A stretch of 64,000 nucleotides of DNA from Phytopseudomonas straminea. GTDB taxonomy: Bacteria; Pseudomonadota; Gammaproteobacteria; Pseudomonadales; Pseudomonadaceae. The stretch is from contig NZ_FOMO01000005.1 of NCBI RefSeq assembly GCF_900112645.1, positions 1 to 64,000 of the forward strand, in the 5' to 3' direction. The translations under genes were made by a program, and so were the position numbers. Of this stretch, positions 47,887-56,814 are shown piece after piece. Each line of letters begins with the position of its first letter. The first letter of the stretch is position 1. The notes beneath the pieces were generated by a model. The model saw only the letters and a list, made by a program, of their open reading frames with translations, did no database searches and was not told where the DNA came from.

Positions 47887-48138
47887 TTACTTGCGGCTGG
47901 CTTTTTCCAGCATACGCAGAGCACGCTCGTTGGCTTCGTCAGCAGTTTGCTGAGCCTTCTGAGCAGCTGCCAGAGCTTCGTCAGCCTTGCGGTAGGCTTC
48001 GTCAGCGCGAGCTTGAGCGCGAGCTGCTGCGTCTTCGGTAGCAGTCAGGCGAGCTTCGGTTTCTTTGGTGACGCTGCTGCAACCGGTAGCCAGAACTGCG
48101 GCCAGAGCCAGAGCAGAGAATTTCAGAACGTTGTTCAT
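47887..48138 (-). CDS. oprI: Major outer-membrane lipoprotein OprI
   Basis: An 83-residue lipoprotein, the pseudomonad counterpart of Lpp. The signal peptide ends at lipobox LATGC with lipidated Cys20. The mature part is one long helix with heptad-spaced Ala/Leu (coiled coil; [19 protein letters not shown]) and ends [11 protein letters not shown], whose C-terminal Lys is the peptidoglycan attachment residue. The ribosome-binding site AAGGGGAA and a terminator 15 nt after the stop fit a very abundant protein. Confidence 0.97.
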   Translation of the reverse strand: MNNVLKFSALALAAVLATGCSSVTKETEARLTATEDAAARAQARADEAYRKADEALAAAQKAQQTADEANERALRMLEKASRK

Positions 48139-48492
48139 CGTGTTCCCCTTAGGGTCAGTTTTTTGCTTATTGAAGCCCTTTCCCGAACCTGGAAAATGGC
48201 CGGCGTACATACTACCTGTAACTTTTAGTAAGTAAACGGACGACAGGCAAGGGTTCCGCATTTTTTTCACTGAAATTAGTACGCTAGCGGCAAAAGCTGT
48301 ACAAAATTCGATCATGTATGCGGCCATTTGACAGGATTTTCACCTAGCGACCGGCAGGATTGATTGCAATGTCGAAAGCTCAGGATTTTGCCTTGCCCTT
48401 TGCCGCTTACAGTGGCTTTATATCCTATTGTTACCGGATGTACGCAGGCCCTGCCGGGGATGTCGTGTCTGGCCCAGCCGAGAGGAGCAGTA
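48139..48492. promoter_or_regulatory. oprI upstream and 5' UTR region, no gene
   Basis: This 354-nt stretch between divergent genes is A/T-rich compared with its surroundings. On the minus strand TTTACT and TAGTAT with 16 nt between them could be an oprI promoter, giving a 5' UTR of about 60 nt. No frame of note is seen. Confidence 0.4.
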
Positions 48493-48774
48493 ATGAGCGA
48501 ACCACTGTCCATTCATCATGACCTAGCCAGTCACCAGTTCGAGACCACAGTGGATGGGGACCGCGCTTACCTTTCTTATATGGATCTGGGCAAGCAGACC
48601 CTGGATATCTACCGTACCTTCGTGCCCAATTCGCTGCGTGGTCGCGGCATCGCCGCCGCCCTGACCAAAACGGCGCTGGAGTATGCCGACAGCATGGGCT
48701 ACACGGTGATTGCTTCGTGCTCCTATGTTGAGCGCTACATGGAGCGCAGCGAAGGCTCGCCCGATCAGGACTGA
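48493..48774 (+). CDS. Small GNAT-like acetyltransferase, YjdJ type
   Basis: A 93-residue protein of the small GNAT group. The acetyl-CoA-binding stretch VPNSLRGRGIAAALTKTALEYA and the preceding strand pattern ARLSYMDLG-like are seen. It is too short for a full GNAT domain and matches the YjdJ/YidJ single-domain type. The substrate is unknown. ATG 48493 follows GAGGAG, and a terminator lies after the stop. Confidence 0.9.
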   Translation: MSEPLSIHHDLASHQFETTVDGDRAYLSYMDLGKQTLDIYRTFVPNSLRGRGIAAALTKTALEYADSMGYTVIASCSYVERYMERSEGSPDQD

Positions 48775-48789
48775 GCCAAGCACTAGATA

Positions 48790-48821
48790 CGAAAACGCCG
48801 AGCATCTGCTCGGCGTTTTTC
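48790..48821. terminator. Bidirectional terminator
   Basis: The stem AAAACGCCGAGCA / TGCTCGGCGTTTTT around TC lies between the GNAT gene and the DAHP synthase gene (convergent). Confidence 0.92.
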
Positions 48822-48833
48822 ATGGTGGCGGTC

Positions 48834-49922
48834 TTAGCCGCGCTGGCGCTTGGGCAGTACGTCCTTGAGCTTGGCATGCATGCCGCGCAGGGTTTTCTCG
48901 GTGCTTTCCCAATCGATGCAGGCGTCGGTGATCGAGACGCCGTACTTGAGCTGCGAGAGATCCTTGGGAATCGACTGGCTGCCCCAGCCCAGGTGGCTTT
49001 CGACCATCAGGCCTACGATCGACTGGTTGCCTTCCAGGATTTGGTTGGCGACGTTGTCCATGACCAAGGGTTGCAACGCCGGATCCTTATTGGAGTTGGC
49101 GTGGCTGCAGTCGACCATGATGTTCGGCTTGATCGACGCCTTTTTCAGTTCCTGCTCGCAGATGGCCACGCTCACCGAGTCGTAGTTCGGCTTGCCGTTG
49201 CCGCCGCGTAGTACTACGTGCCCGTAGGCATTGCCCTTGGTGGTGACGATGGAGACGCCGCCTTGCTGGTTGATACCCAGGAAGCGGTGCGGGCTGGAAA
49301 CCGACTGCAGCGCGTTGATCGCGACGGTAAGGCCGCCATCGGTACCGTTCTTGAAGCCGACTGCCGAAGACAGACCCGAGGCCATTTCCCGGTGTGTCTG
49401 GGATTCGGTGGTGCGCGCGCCGATGGCTGACCAGCTGATCAGATCCTGCAGGTACTGCGGGGAAATCGGATCCAGGGCTTCGGTGGCGGTGGGCAGGCCC
49501 ATTTCGGCGAGGTCCAGCAGCAACTTGCGGCCGATATGCAGGCCATCCTGGATTTTGAAGGAGTCGTCCAGGTACGGGTCGTTGATCAGGCCTTTCCAGC
49601 CGACGGTAGTGCGCGGCTTTTCGAAGTACACGCGCATGACCAGATACAACGTGTCGGACACTTCCTCGGCGAGCACTTTCAGGCGTTCAGCATATTCGTG
49701 GGCAGCCTTGATGTCGTGAATGGAGCAGGGGCCGACCACGACGAAGAGGCGGTGATCCTTGCCATCGAGAATGTCGCGTACCACTTGCCGGCCGGCTGAA
49801 ACGGTGTGCTGGGCAAGCTCGGTCAGCGGAATCTCGAGCTTGATCTGCTCGGGGGTAATCAGGGTTTCGTTGGAGGCGACGTTCAGGTCGTTAATCGGTA
49901 AATCAGCTATCGTGCTTTTCAT
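48834..49922 (-). CDS. aroF: 3-deoxy-7-phosphoheptulonate synthase (DAHP synthase, type I)
   Basis: A protein of about 362 residues that condenses phosphoenolpyruvate with erythrose-4-phosphate to start the shikimate pathway. Type I features are visible: VVGPCSIHDIKAAHEYA, YFEKPRTTVGWKGLINDP, GARTTESQTHRE, GFKNGTDG and VDCSHANSNKDP. Which aromatic amino acid inhibits it cannot be read by eye, so the isozyme letter is provisional. Starts at 49922 (MKSTIADLPIND) and 49934 are both possible; neither has a clear ribosome-binding site. Confidence 0.93.
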   Translation of the reverse strand: MKSTIADLPINDLNVASNETLITPEQIKLEIPLTELAQHTVSAGRQVVRDILDGKDHRLFVVVGPCSIHDIKAAHEYAERLKVLAEEVSDTLYLVMRVYFEKPRTTVGWKGLINDPYLDDSFKIQDGLHIGRKLLLDLAEMGLPTATEALDPISPQYLQDLISWSAIGARTTESQTHREMASGLSSAVGFKNGTDGGLTVAINALQSVSSPHRFLGINQQGGVSIVTTKGNAYGHVVLRGGNGKPNYDSVSVAICEQELKKASIKPNIMVDCSHANSNKDPALQPLVMDNVANQILEGNQSIVGLMVESHLGWGSQSIPKDLSQLKYGVSITDACIDWESTEKTLRGMHAKLKDVLPKRQRG

Positions 49923-50043
49923 CGGGTGTGTCATCGGGTCACGGGAGCCGGCCGCCAGCGATCCCCGTGCAGCGGGCACAGCAGTATGGGCACAGTGGGG
50001 AAGCCGAACCTTAGCGCGTTAGCGCCGGTCGAGACAATGGAAT

Positions 50044-50460
50044 TTAGGGATTGGCGGGCTTAAAGACAGTCAGGCGCTGCTCGCGCCATTCCTCGGCGAT
50101 CAGCTCCAGGGGCAGTGCCTGACCAGCCTGTTGTTCGCGATGGCGACGATACTGTTCGAGGTGGCAGACTTCCTCGACCATATGCGCGCGCAGCTCCGGT
50201 GCGTGTTCGCTGAAAGCCACGCCGAGCAGATAATTGTTTGTTTGCTTTGTGCACCAGGCCACCTCACCGGGGTAGGCTGCCTGGTCGCCCAGCAAGGGAA
50301 TGTGCAGCGTGATCGGCGTGCCCAGGGCAAGCGGGTGGCTTGAATGGCAGGCCGCACCGCCCAGGCTGATATTATCCAAACGTTGGCTAGCGCTGGGCGA
50401 GTGGCGACGTAGCCTCAACTCCACCGGCAAATTGCTGCTATGACGAAGAAAGCGACGCAT
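50044..50460 (-). CDS. PilZ domain protein
   Basis: A 138-residue protein whose central part fits PilZ: RHSPSASQRLDNISLGGAACHS with the RxxxR-like and N/DxSxxG motifs that bind cyclic di-GMP, though the first Arg motif (RRHS region) is unusual. ATG 50460 is preceded by GGAGTG. Its start codon shares two bases with that of the divergent thioredoxin-like gene. Role unknown; many PilZ proteins control motility or secretion. Confidence 0.78.
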   Translation of the reverse strand: MRRFLRHSSNLPVELRLRRHSPSASQRLDNISLGGAACHSSHPLALGTPITLHIPLLGDQAAYPGEVAWCTKQTNNYLLGVAFSEHAPELRAHMVEEVCHLEQYRRHREQQAGQALPLELIAEEWREQRLTVFKPANP

Positions 50461-50845
50461 GAACGGGCACTCCGATTGCCGGCAATATGATATTGCCCTG
50501 CCGAGTATAGCTACACAACTGGAATTGACCGATTTCGATGCCGATCGGCAATTACTCGATCTCTCAGGCACCTCATTGGTGATATTTACCAGCCGGGGCT
50601 GCGCTGCCTGCCGCTACGCGCGCCAGCAACTGCCACGCCTGAGGTTGCCGGTCGAGCGGCTCGTATGGATCGATGCTCAGGAGAATTTCGGCCTGGTGCA
50701 GCGCTACGAGGTTTTCCAGTTACCGGCGCTGTTCCTGGTACAGAACGGCGAGTTTTTCGGGGCGCTGCACACCAGCCTTACGCCTGCCGATCTACGCCAG
50801 GCATTGACCGAGGCGCTTGCCAGAGCACCCGAAGAACTACCTTGA
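50459..50845 (+). CDS. Thioredoxin-like protein
   Basis: A 128-residue thioredoxin-fold protein. The motif CAAC in FTSRGCAACRYARQQL takes the place of the thioredoxin CGPC, and the fold continues with the cis-Pro stretch FQLPALFLVQNGEFFG. It has no signal peptide, so it is cytosolic. The start ATG 50459 has only a weak AAGAAAG site and overlaps the divergent PilZ start codon. Redox role probable, partner unknown. Confidence 0.78.
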   Translation: MNGHSDCRQYDIALPSIATQLELTDFDADRQLLDLSGTSLVIFTSRGCAACRYARQQLPRLRLPVERLVWIDAQENFGLVQRYEVFQLPALFLVQNGEFFGALHTSLTPADLRQALTEALARAPEELP

Positions 50846-50957
50846 GTGCCGTTGCGCTGGTCGCTTTACGCCAGCTCCCGCGTTTTCCGGTGGCTTTGCC
50901 AAGGCGCTGCTAAGCTCTAGCCACAGGCCCCGCCGTACCGGCAGTCGAGGAGGCCGC

Positions 50958-51455
50958 ATGATCCGTTCGATTCTCTACGCCACCGATCTTGGTCTGTATG
51001 CGCCCTATGTGCTGCAACACGCGCTGGCATTGGCGCGCAGTTTCAAGGCGCGCCTGCATGTCGTACACGTCGTGGAGCCCATGGGTTTGTTCGCCGAGTC
51101 CGTGCTGCAGACCTACGTCGATGAAGCCCGTCTCAAGGAACTGCGCAGCACGGGCTTGGAGACCGTGATGAGCAATATCGAATTGCGCGTGCTCGAGGGC
51201 TTTCGTGACGAGCTGGGTGACAGCCAGGACGATCTCGAATTGATCGGCTCGGTCAGCGTCCTGCGTGGCGATCCGCCGATTTCCATTCTCGAGCACGCCC
51301 AGAAACTCGCCGTGGATTTGCTGGTCGTAGGCAGTCATAGCCATGGCGCTGCGCTTGAGGTGCCGATGGGCCGCACGGCTGCCAGGCTGCTGCAGTTATG
51401 CGATGTGCCGGTTTACCTGGTGCCCATGCTGCAGCATCGATCTCGCCACGAGTAA
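50958..51455 (+). CDS. Universal stress protein (UspA family)
   Basis: A 165-residue UspA-fold protein. The first strand is RSILYATDLG with the ATP-binding Asp, and the C-terminal VVGSHSHGAALEVPMGRTAARLL holds the GxxG-type phosphate loop. It has a strong GAGGAGG ribosome-binding site. Its exact role is not shown by context. It lies 106 nt upstream of cysB. Confidence 0.9.
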   Translation: MIRSILYATDLGLYAPYVLQHALALARSFKARLHVVHVVEPMGLFAESVLQTYVDEARLKELRSTGLETVMSNIELRVLEGFRDELGDSQDDLELIGSVSVLRGDPPISILEHAQKLAVDLLVVGSHSHGAALEVPMGRTAARLLQLCDVPVYLVPMLQHRSRHE

Positions 51456-51516
51456 GCGGCTCGACCCAGATAAAAAATCTATATATACCGCCTTTACCAT
51501 TAATATGGTTATATAG

Positions 51517-51531
51517 CTGATCGACGATCAG
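51517..51531. promoter_or_regulatory. Perfect palindrome upstream of cysB
   Basis: CTGATCG-A-CGATCAG is a perfect 7-bp inverted repeat ending 30 nt before the cysB start. It follows an A/T-rich stretch (51470-51515) suited to a promoter. It may be an autoregulatory site; it does not look like the A/T-rich CysB sites I know. Confidence 0.35.
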
Positions 51532-51552
51532 GCGGCGGCCTATCCGCTTTGA

Positions 51553-52536
<984 letters not shown>

Positions 52537-52550
52537 TCGCTGCGGCAGAA

Positions 52551-52585
52551 ACGAAAAATGGCGCCAAGAGGCGCCATTTTTTCGT
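52551..52585. terminator. Bidirectional terminator between cysB and cysH
   Basis: The stem ACGAAAAATGGCGCC / GGCGCCATTTTTTCGT around AAGA serves the two convergent genes. Confidence 0.92.
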
Positions 52586-52592
52586 CCCGAGA

Positions 52593-53213
52593 TCAGTGGC
52601 TCAGGTGCAGGCCGCACTCGCGGTTGTCTTCGCCCTTGGTCGGGTCGAAGTAATCGAAGTTGTTCGGCAGACCGTTGGCGGTCAGGTAATGGTACAGATC
52701 CTTGGAGGACCAGTGCAGCAGCGGGGCGACCTTGATCAGGCCGTCCAGGTTGATGCTCACCGGCTGCATCTGCGCGCGTACCGCCGTGTCGGTGGCGCGC
52801 AGTGCGGTGAACCAGACGCTCGGCGCCGTCTCGCGCAGGGCGCGGGCGAAGGGCTCGAGCTTCACTTCCTCGGTGAATGCGGCGTGACGTGGGTCGTCCA
52901 GCGCCGGCGTAGGGCCGTCGATGGCTTCGCGGTGCGCGCGGCTGCGTTTGGGCAGGTAGGTGATCAGGTTGAGGTTCAGTTGCTTGGTGACCTCATCGGC
53001 GAACTGGTAGGTCGCCTCTGTGTTGTAGCCGCTGTCCATCCACACGATCGGGATATCGGCTCTAGCCTGGCTGACCATGTGCAGGATCACCGCTTCGAAC
53101 GGACGGAAGTTGGTGGTGCAGATCGCCGGTTTGCCCAGGCCGATTGCCCACTCGATCAGCTTTTGCGGCTGATTGGCGAATTCGGCGTTGAGTCTGTCCA
53201 GATCGAGATCCAT
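52593..53213 (-). CDS. cysH: Phosphoadenylyl-sulfate (PAPS) reductase family protein CysH
   Basis: A 206-residue PAPS reductase family protein with the catalytic Cys motif RECGLHLSH at the C-terminus. It would reduce (phospho)adenylylsulfate to sulfite. The body matches CysH: PAICTTNFRPFEAVILHMV, IVWMDSGYNTEATYQFADEV, VWFTALRATDTAVRA. There are no CC...CxxC Fe-S cysteines, unlike the P. aeruginosa CysH I recall (267 residues). It is also shorter than E. coli CysH (244). Start ATG 53213; upstream frame is not CysH-like. Confidence 0.88.
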   Translation of the reverse strand: MDLDLDRLNAEFANQPQKLIEWAIGLGKPAICTTNFRPFEAVILHMVSQARADIPIVWMDSGYNTEATYQFADEVTKQLNLNLITYLPKRSRAHREAIDGPTPALDDPRHAAFTEEVKLEPFARALRETAPSVWFTALRATDTAVRAQMQPVSINLDGLIKVAPLLHWSSKDLYHYLTANGLPNNFDYFDPTKGEDNRECGLHLSH

Positions 53214-53319
53214 TGCGGGCTCCGAGGCATGTGGGTGAGAAGGGCGATGGTAACAAATCCGTGCGGCCGCCGGGCGGGCCGGGCAAATCCGCTGCCGAGA
53301 CCGGCAGCGGGTAACGCGA

Positions 53320-54306
53320 TCAGATTTCGGCAGGTGGGATGTGGCCGAACAGTTCCTGGGAGAAGCGGGTGCGCTCCTCGGCGTTCTCTTGGATGCCCTT
53401 GGCGGCCAATTCTTCAAGACGCGCTTCCACGGCGTGGGCACGGTGGGTCAGACCACAGTCATTGGCGATCTGGATGTTCAGGCCGGGGCGGGCGTTGAGT
53501 TCGAGAATCAGCGGGCCCTTGTCCTGGTCCAGCACCATGTCGACGCCGATGTAGCCCAGGCCGCACAGCTCATAGCAGCCGGCTGCAAGCTTCATGAAGC
53601 CATCCCAGTTGGGCAACTGCACGCCGTCCACCGCGTTGGTGGTGTCCGGATGCTTGCTAATCTTGTTGTTCAGCCAGGTACCGCGCAGGGTCACGCCGGT
53701 GGCCAGGTCCACGCCGACGCCGATGGCGCCCTGGTGCAGGTTGGCCTTGCCGCCGGACTGGCGGGTCGGCAGGCGCAGCATGGCCATCACCGGGTAGCCC
53801 ATCAGCACGATGATGCGGATGTCCGGCACGCCTTCGTAGCTGATGCTCTTGAAGATGCTGTCCGGCGTTACCCGGTATTCGATCAGCGCGCGGTCGCGGT
53901 GGCCGCCAAGCGAGTAGAGGCCCGAGAGAATGCTGGAGATCTGCTGCTCGATTTCCGAGTGGCTGACGATCTTGCCCGATACCGTCTTGAAGCGATCCTC
54001 GAAGCGGTCGGCGATCACCAGGATGCCGTCGCCGCCGGCGCCCTGAGCCGGCTTGACGACGAAGTCGCTGCGCTCACCGATGATCTTGTCGAGGTTGTCG
54101 ATCTCCTTTTCCGTGGAGATCACCCCGTACATTTCCGGCACATGGATGCCGGCTTCGATGGCCCGTTCCTTGGTGATGATCTTGTCATCGACGATCGGAT
54201 ACAGGTGGCGTTTGTTGTACTTGAGCACGTAGTCCGCGTTGCGGCGGTTGATGCCCATGATGCCCTTGGCCTCAAGGGCTTTCCACGTCTTGATCAGGCC
54301 GAACAT
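53320..54306 (-). CDS. RimK-like ATP-grasp ligase (alpha-L-glutamate ligase-like)
   Basis: A 328-residue ATP-grasp protein. Nucleotide-binding features are DFVVKPAQGAGGDGILVI and the metal-binding LILELNARPGLNIQIAN near the C-terminus. It resembles RimK-type amino acid ligases but acts on an unknown partner. It lies 4 nt downstream of the inactive transglutaminase-7TM gene and with the retropepsin-like gene it makes a three-gene module. I recall such modules being linked to osmotolerance in pseudomonads. Confidence 0.9.
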   Translation of the reverse strand: MFGLIKTWKALEAKGIMGINRRNADYVLKYNKRHLYPIVDDKIITKERAIEAGIHVPEMYGVISTEKEIDNLDKIIGERSDFVVKPAQGAGGDGILVIADRFEDRFKTVSGKIVSHSEIEQQISSILSGLYSLGGHRDRALIEYRVTPDSIFKSISYEGVPDIRIIVLMGYPVMAMLRLPTRQSGGKANLHQGAIGVGVDLATGVTLRGTWLNNKISKHPDTTNAVDGVQLPNWDGFMKLAAGCYELCGLGYIGVDMVLDQDKGPLILELNARPGLNIQIANDCGLTHRAHAVEARLEELAAKGIQENAEERTRFSQELFGHIPPAEI

Positions 54307-54310
54307 GGTC

Positions 54311-55837
54311 TTAGTCCTTCAGGAAGGCTTTGAAGCGGAACAGTTCGGTCAGGCGATAGCCGCGGTAGCGCCCCATCGCCAGCATGAAGCCCACCAGGAT
54401 CAGCAGGATCGCCGGGAAGGTGAACACGAAGTACACCAGCTCCGGTACGGTCATCAGCAGATGCGCGACGGTAGCGGCGAACAGCGTGCCGAGAGCAACC
54501 TTGAAGGCATGGCTGCCGCCGCGCTCTTCCCAGGTGATCGACAGGCGCTCGATGGTCATGGTCAGAATCACCATCGGGAACAGGGCGACCGACAGGCCGC
54601 GTTCCAGGCCCAGCTTGTGGCTGAACAGGCTGATGGTGGCGATCAGCACCACCACGAAGGTCAGAACCACCGACAGGCGCGGCAGCATCTGCAGCTTCAG
54701 GTGTTCCAGGTAGGAGCGCAGTGACAGGCCCAGCGCGGTGATCACCGTGAACAGGAAGATCCCGAAGCCCAGCTGGGTCTCGCGGAAAGCCAGGGCGATC
54801 AGCACCGGGGTGAAGGTACCCAGGGTCTGCAGGCCGCCGAGGTTGCGCAGGATCAGGATCACCAGCACGCCGATGGGGATCATCACCATGATCATGAAGG
54901 TCTGCTGGGTCTGCAGCGGCAGGCCGTACAGCGAGTACTCGAGGAAGTCGGCGTCGGTATTTTCGTCGGTCAGCTGAGCGAGGCGAATAGCGTTCATCTC
55001 GCTGTTGTTGAGCGTGAAGGTGGTGGTGGCCTGACGGCCGCCATCGAGGGTGATCAGCGGCTCGTCACCGGTCCACCAGACCAAGCGATCGGCCGGCAGG
55101 CCCTGCTCGCCGGTTTCCGGGTTGAAGTACAGCCAGCGGTCGCCGTTGAAGCTGCGCAGCCACAGTTCCGGGCTCTGCTGGATGTCCGCCGCCAGGCGAA
55201 TGGTGTGTACGCGCTCCATCGGCACGTGTGCGATGGACAGCAGCAGCTCCACGGCCTGGGCTTTTTTGGTGGTCGAGGCATCGCCGCCGAGCAGCAACTT
55301 GGCGTTGTCGTCGTTGGTGTTGTTGACGCGCTTGATGGTCTCGCTGATGAAGGTCTCGACATCCGCCGAGTGCTGGCGGATCGGCGCCAGCAGCGCCTCG
55401 GCGGCAATCTTCTCGGGGCCTTCGACCGGGATGCTGTCACGGAAGATTGGGCCCTTGGGCTTGGCCTGCTCGCCGCTGTAGCGCTTGGTCAGAACCAGGC
55501 GGTAGTACAAGGTCTGCTTGCCGTTGGCTCGGCGTGCCGACCAGGTCACCTTGCGGTTGCCATCAGCACGGTTGACGCTCACGCCATAGTTGTTGGAGAT
55601 GAAGCTCTCATTAAGGCTGACATAGTCCTGGTTCAGCGGCGGTACGAACATCTGCAGTTTGATCGGGTCGCGGCCGTTGGCCTGGAATTCGACCCGGGTG
55701 TCGATGTTCCAGAGGTCGTCGGTTTCGTCACTGCTGACCGGAATGCCGAGAATGAAAATCTGATAGGCCGTAATCAGAACGCCCAGGGTCACCAGCACGG
55801 TGATCAGGATTTTCAGATGCAGGGTAAGAGAGCGCAT
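54311..55837 (-). CDS. Inactive transglutaminase fused to seven transmembrane helices
   Basis: A 508-residue protein. The N-terminal helix (10-30) and the periplasmic region to about 290 form a transglutaminase-like fold without the Cys-His-Asp triad; the later half has seven helices (from about 315) typical of the 7TM_transglut group. The inactive fold probably binds a peptide. It forms a module with the adjacent retropepsin-like and ATP-grasp genes, 5 and 4 nt apart. Confidence 0.9.
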   Translation of the reverse strand: MRSLTLHLKILITVLVTLGVLITAYQIFILGIPVSSDETDDLWNIDTRVEFQANGRDPIKLQMFVPPLNQDYVSLNESFISNNYGVSVNRADGNRKVTWSARRANGKQTLYYRLVLTKRYSGEQAKPKGPIFRDSIPVEGPEKIAAEALLAPIRQHSADVETFISETIKRVNNTNDDNAKLLLGGDASTTKKAQAVELLLSIAHVPMERVHTIRLAADIQQSPELWLRSFNGDRWLYFNPETGEQGLPADRLVWWTGDEPLITLDGGRQATTTFTLNNSEMNAIRLAQLTDENTDADFLEYSLYGLPLQTQQTFMIMVMIPIGVLVILILRNLGGLQTLGTFTPVLIALAFRETQLGFGIFLFTVITALGLSLRSYLEHLKLQMLPRLSVVLTFVVVLIATISLFSHKLGLERGLSVALFPMVILTMTIERLSITWEERGGSHAFKVALGTLFAATVAHLLMTVPELVYFVFTFPAILLILVGFMLAMGRYRGYRLTELFRFKAFLKD

Positions 55838-55842
55838 GGGGA

Positions 55843-56373
55843 TTACTCGCCGGATTTTGCGTTGGAGCAGTCAGGCTTGCCTGCTGCGTATTTTAGGCTT
55901 GGGTCGACCAGGGCATCGAAGCGCTTGAGCGCGTCGGAGCCGATCAAAAGCGGGTATTGGAAGGCGCTTCGATCGGTAAGGTTCACTTCGATCTGGCGTT
56001 TGACGTTACCCATGCATACGTCCAGCTCGATGACCGGACGTGCGGTGTAGGTCTTCTCGTCGTCTTCTTCGATATCACCGGCGCGGCGCTTGATCTTGCT
56101 GATGCGCGCCAGAGGCCGCTCGATGGGGTGCGCGTGGGCATCGTCGATCGCCAGGTAAAAACGCACCCAGCGCTCACCATCACGCTTGAAACGTTCGATA
56201 TCACGGGCGCTTAGGGAGGCGGTCTGGGCGCCGGTGTCGAGTTTGGCGGCCACTTGCACGTCGAGGTCGAGGCTGACGTATTCGTTCAGACCGTAGATGG
56301 TCTTGTCCGCGGCGATGGCCTGGCAGGACAGCGCCAGCAGGCAGGGCAGGGTAGTCAGGAAATGAAGTCTCAT
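55843..56373 (-). CDS. Exported retropepsin-like aspartic protease
   Basis: A 176-residue protein with a signal peptide (residues 1-22, ...CQAIAA). The retropepsin signature KLDTGAQTASLSARD with its Asp-Thr-Gly-Ala is followed by the second-half LLIGSDAL. It belongs to the group often annotated as ATP-dependent zinc protease but resembling retropepsins. Predicted periplasmic; the substrate may be a partner of this module. Start ATG 56373 gives MRLHFLTT. Confidence 0.88.
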   Translation of the reverse strand: MRLHFLTTLPCLLALSCQAIAADKTIYGLNEYVSLDLDVQVAAKLDTGAQTASLSARDIERFKRDGERWVRFYLAIDDAHAHPIERPLARISKIKRRAGDIEEDDEKTYTARPVIELDVCMGNVKRQIEVNLTDRSAFQYPLLIGSDALKRFDALVDPSLKYAAGKPDCSNAKSGE

Positions 56374-56738
56374 GGGTCCTTGAGTCGATGAAGCGATGGG
56401 ACAATCCATGCGCCATTGAAGACGGCCCCTGGTGCCAGTGCAGCAGCGGCCCGTGGGCGAAATGAGGCGAAGTCTAGCATGGGCGGCGAGCGTGCTGACA
56501 ATCGCTTGTGCAGCGCGGCCAAGGCGGCCTGCCCCCGCTGATACGTTGCTGCATGTGGTTGTTTGCTAAGTCTTTCGGCAGTGAGGTGGCGCTTGAGGAT
56601 TAGCAGGACTGCGCTGCCTAAACACCTGCGCAATCCTAGGGCGCGCGCGGCGCCATGCGCCGCACGTTGGCAGCTGGCTGTCTAGGCTGATAAGAAGCCT
56701 GGGCGCCAGCCGTACTGGTTTTTTGTTTATATCCGCCG

Positions 56739-56749
56739 ATTGTCGACAC
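56739..56749. promoter_or_regulatory. PrpR operator candidate 1
   Basis: ATTGTCGACAC contains the 8-bp palindrome TGTCGACA. The exact reverse complement recurs at 56804-56814, 54 nt further. FadR-type GntR regulators bind such short palindromes. Confidence 0.6.
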
Positions 56750-56803
56750 CTTGTGCTTGAATAAACTCAATTTATCGAGTTATCTAGGTGTATTGATCCT
56801 TGA

Positions 56804-56814
56804 GTGTCGACAAT
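56804..56814. promoter_or_regulatory. PrpR operator candidate 2, against the prpR start codon
   Basis: GTGTCGACAAT is the exact inverse of the copy at 56739-56749 and ends on the base before ATG 56815. Binding here could block both transcription and, on mRNA level, nothing; the placement suggests autorepression. Confidence 0.6.

Larger units (their letters stand above)
56374..56814. promoter_or_regulatory. Divergent promoter region of retropepsin module and prp operon
   Basis: This 441-nt stretch has no convincing gene; a minus frame at 56370-56633 has no family likeness. The last 80 nt are A/T-rich and hold two copies of a TGTCGACA-containing motif (listed separately) and an AACTC/GAGTT inverted repeat at 56764-56781. 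Confidence 0.5.

Noticed and set aside
53289..53310. Strong hairpin after the ATP-grasp gene as terminator
   Set aside because: The 9-bp stem CCGCTGCCG/CGGCAGCGG is real, but no T-run follows it on the minus strand, so I did not list it as a terminator.
53214..53441. N-terminal extension of CysH
   Set aside because: The added residues are Pro/Arg-rich, do not match CysH, and overlap the neighbouring gene.
53341..54333. Long 330-codon plus-strand frame
   Set aside because: It lies entirely opposite the ATP-grasp ligase gene. Long antisense frames are expected at this GC content; its residues are not gene-like.
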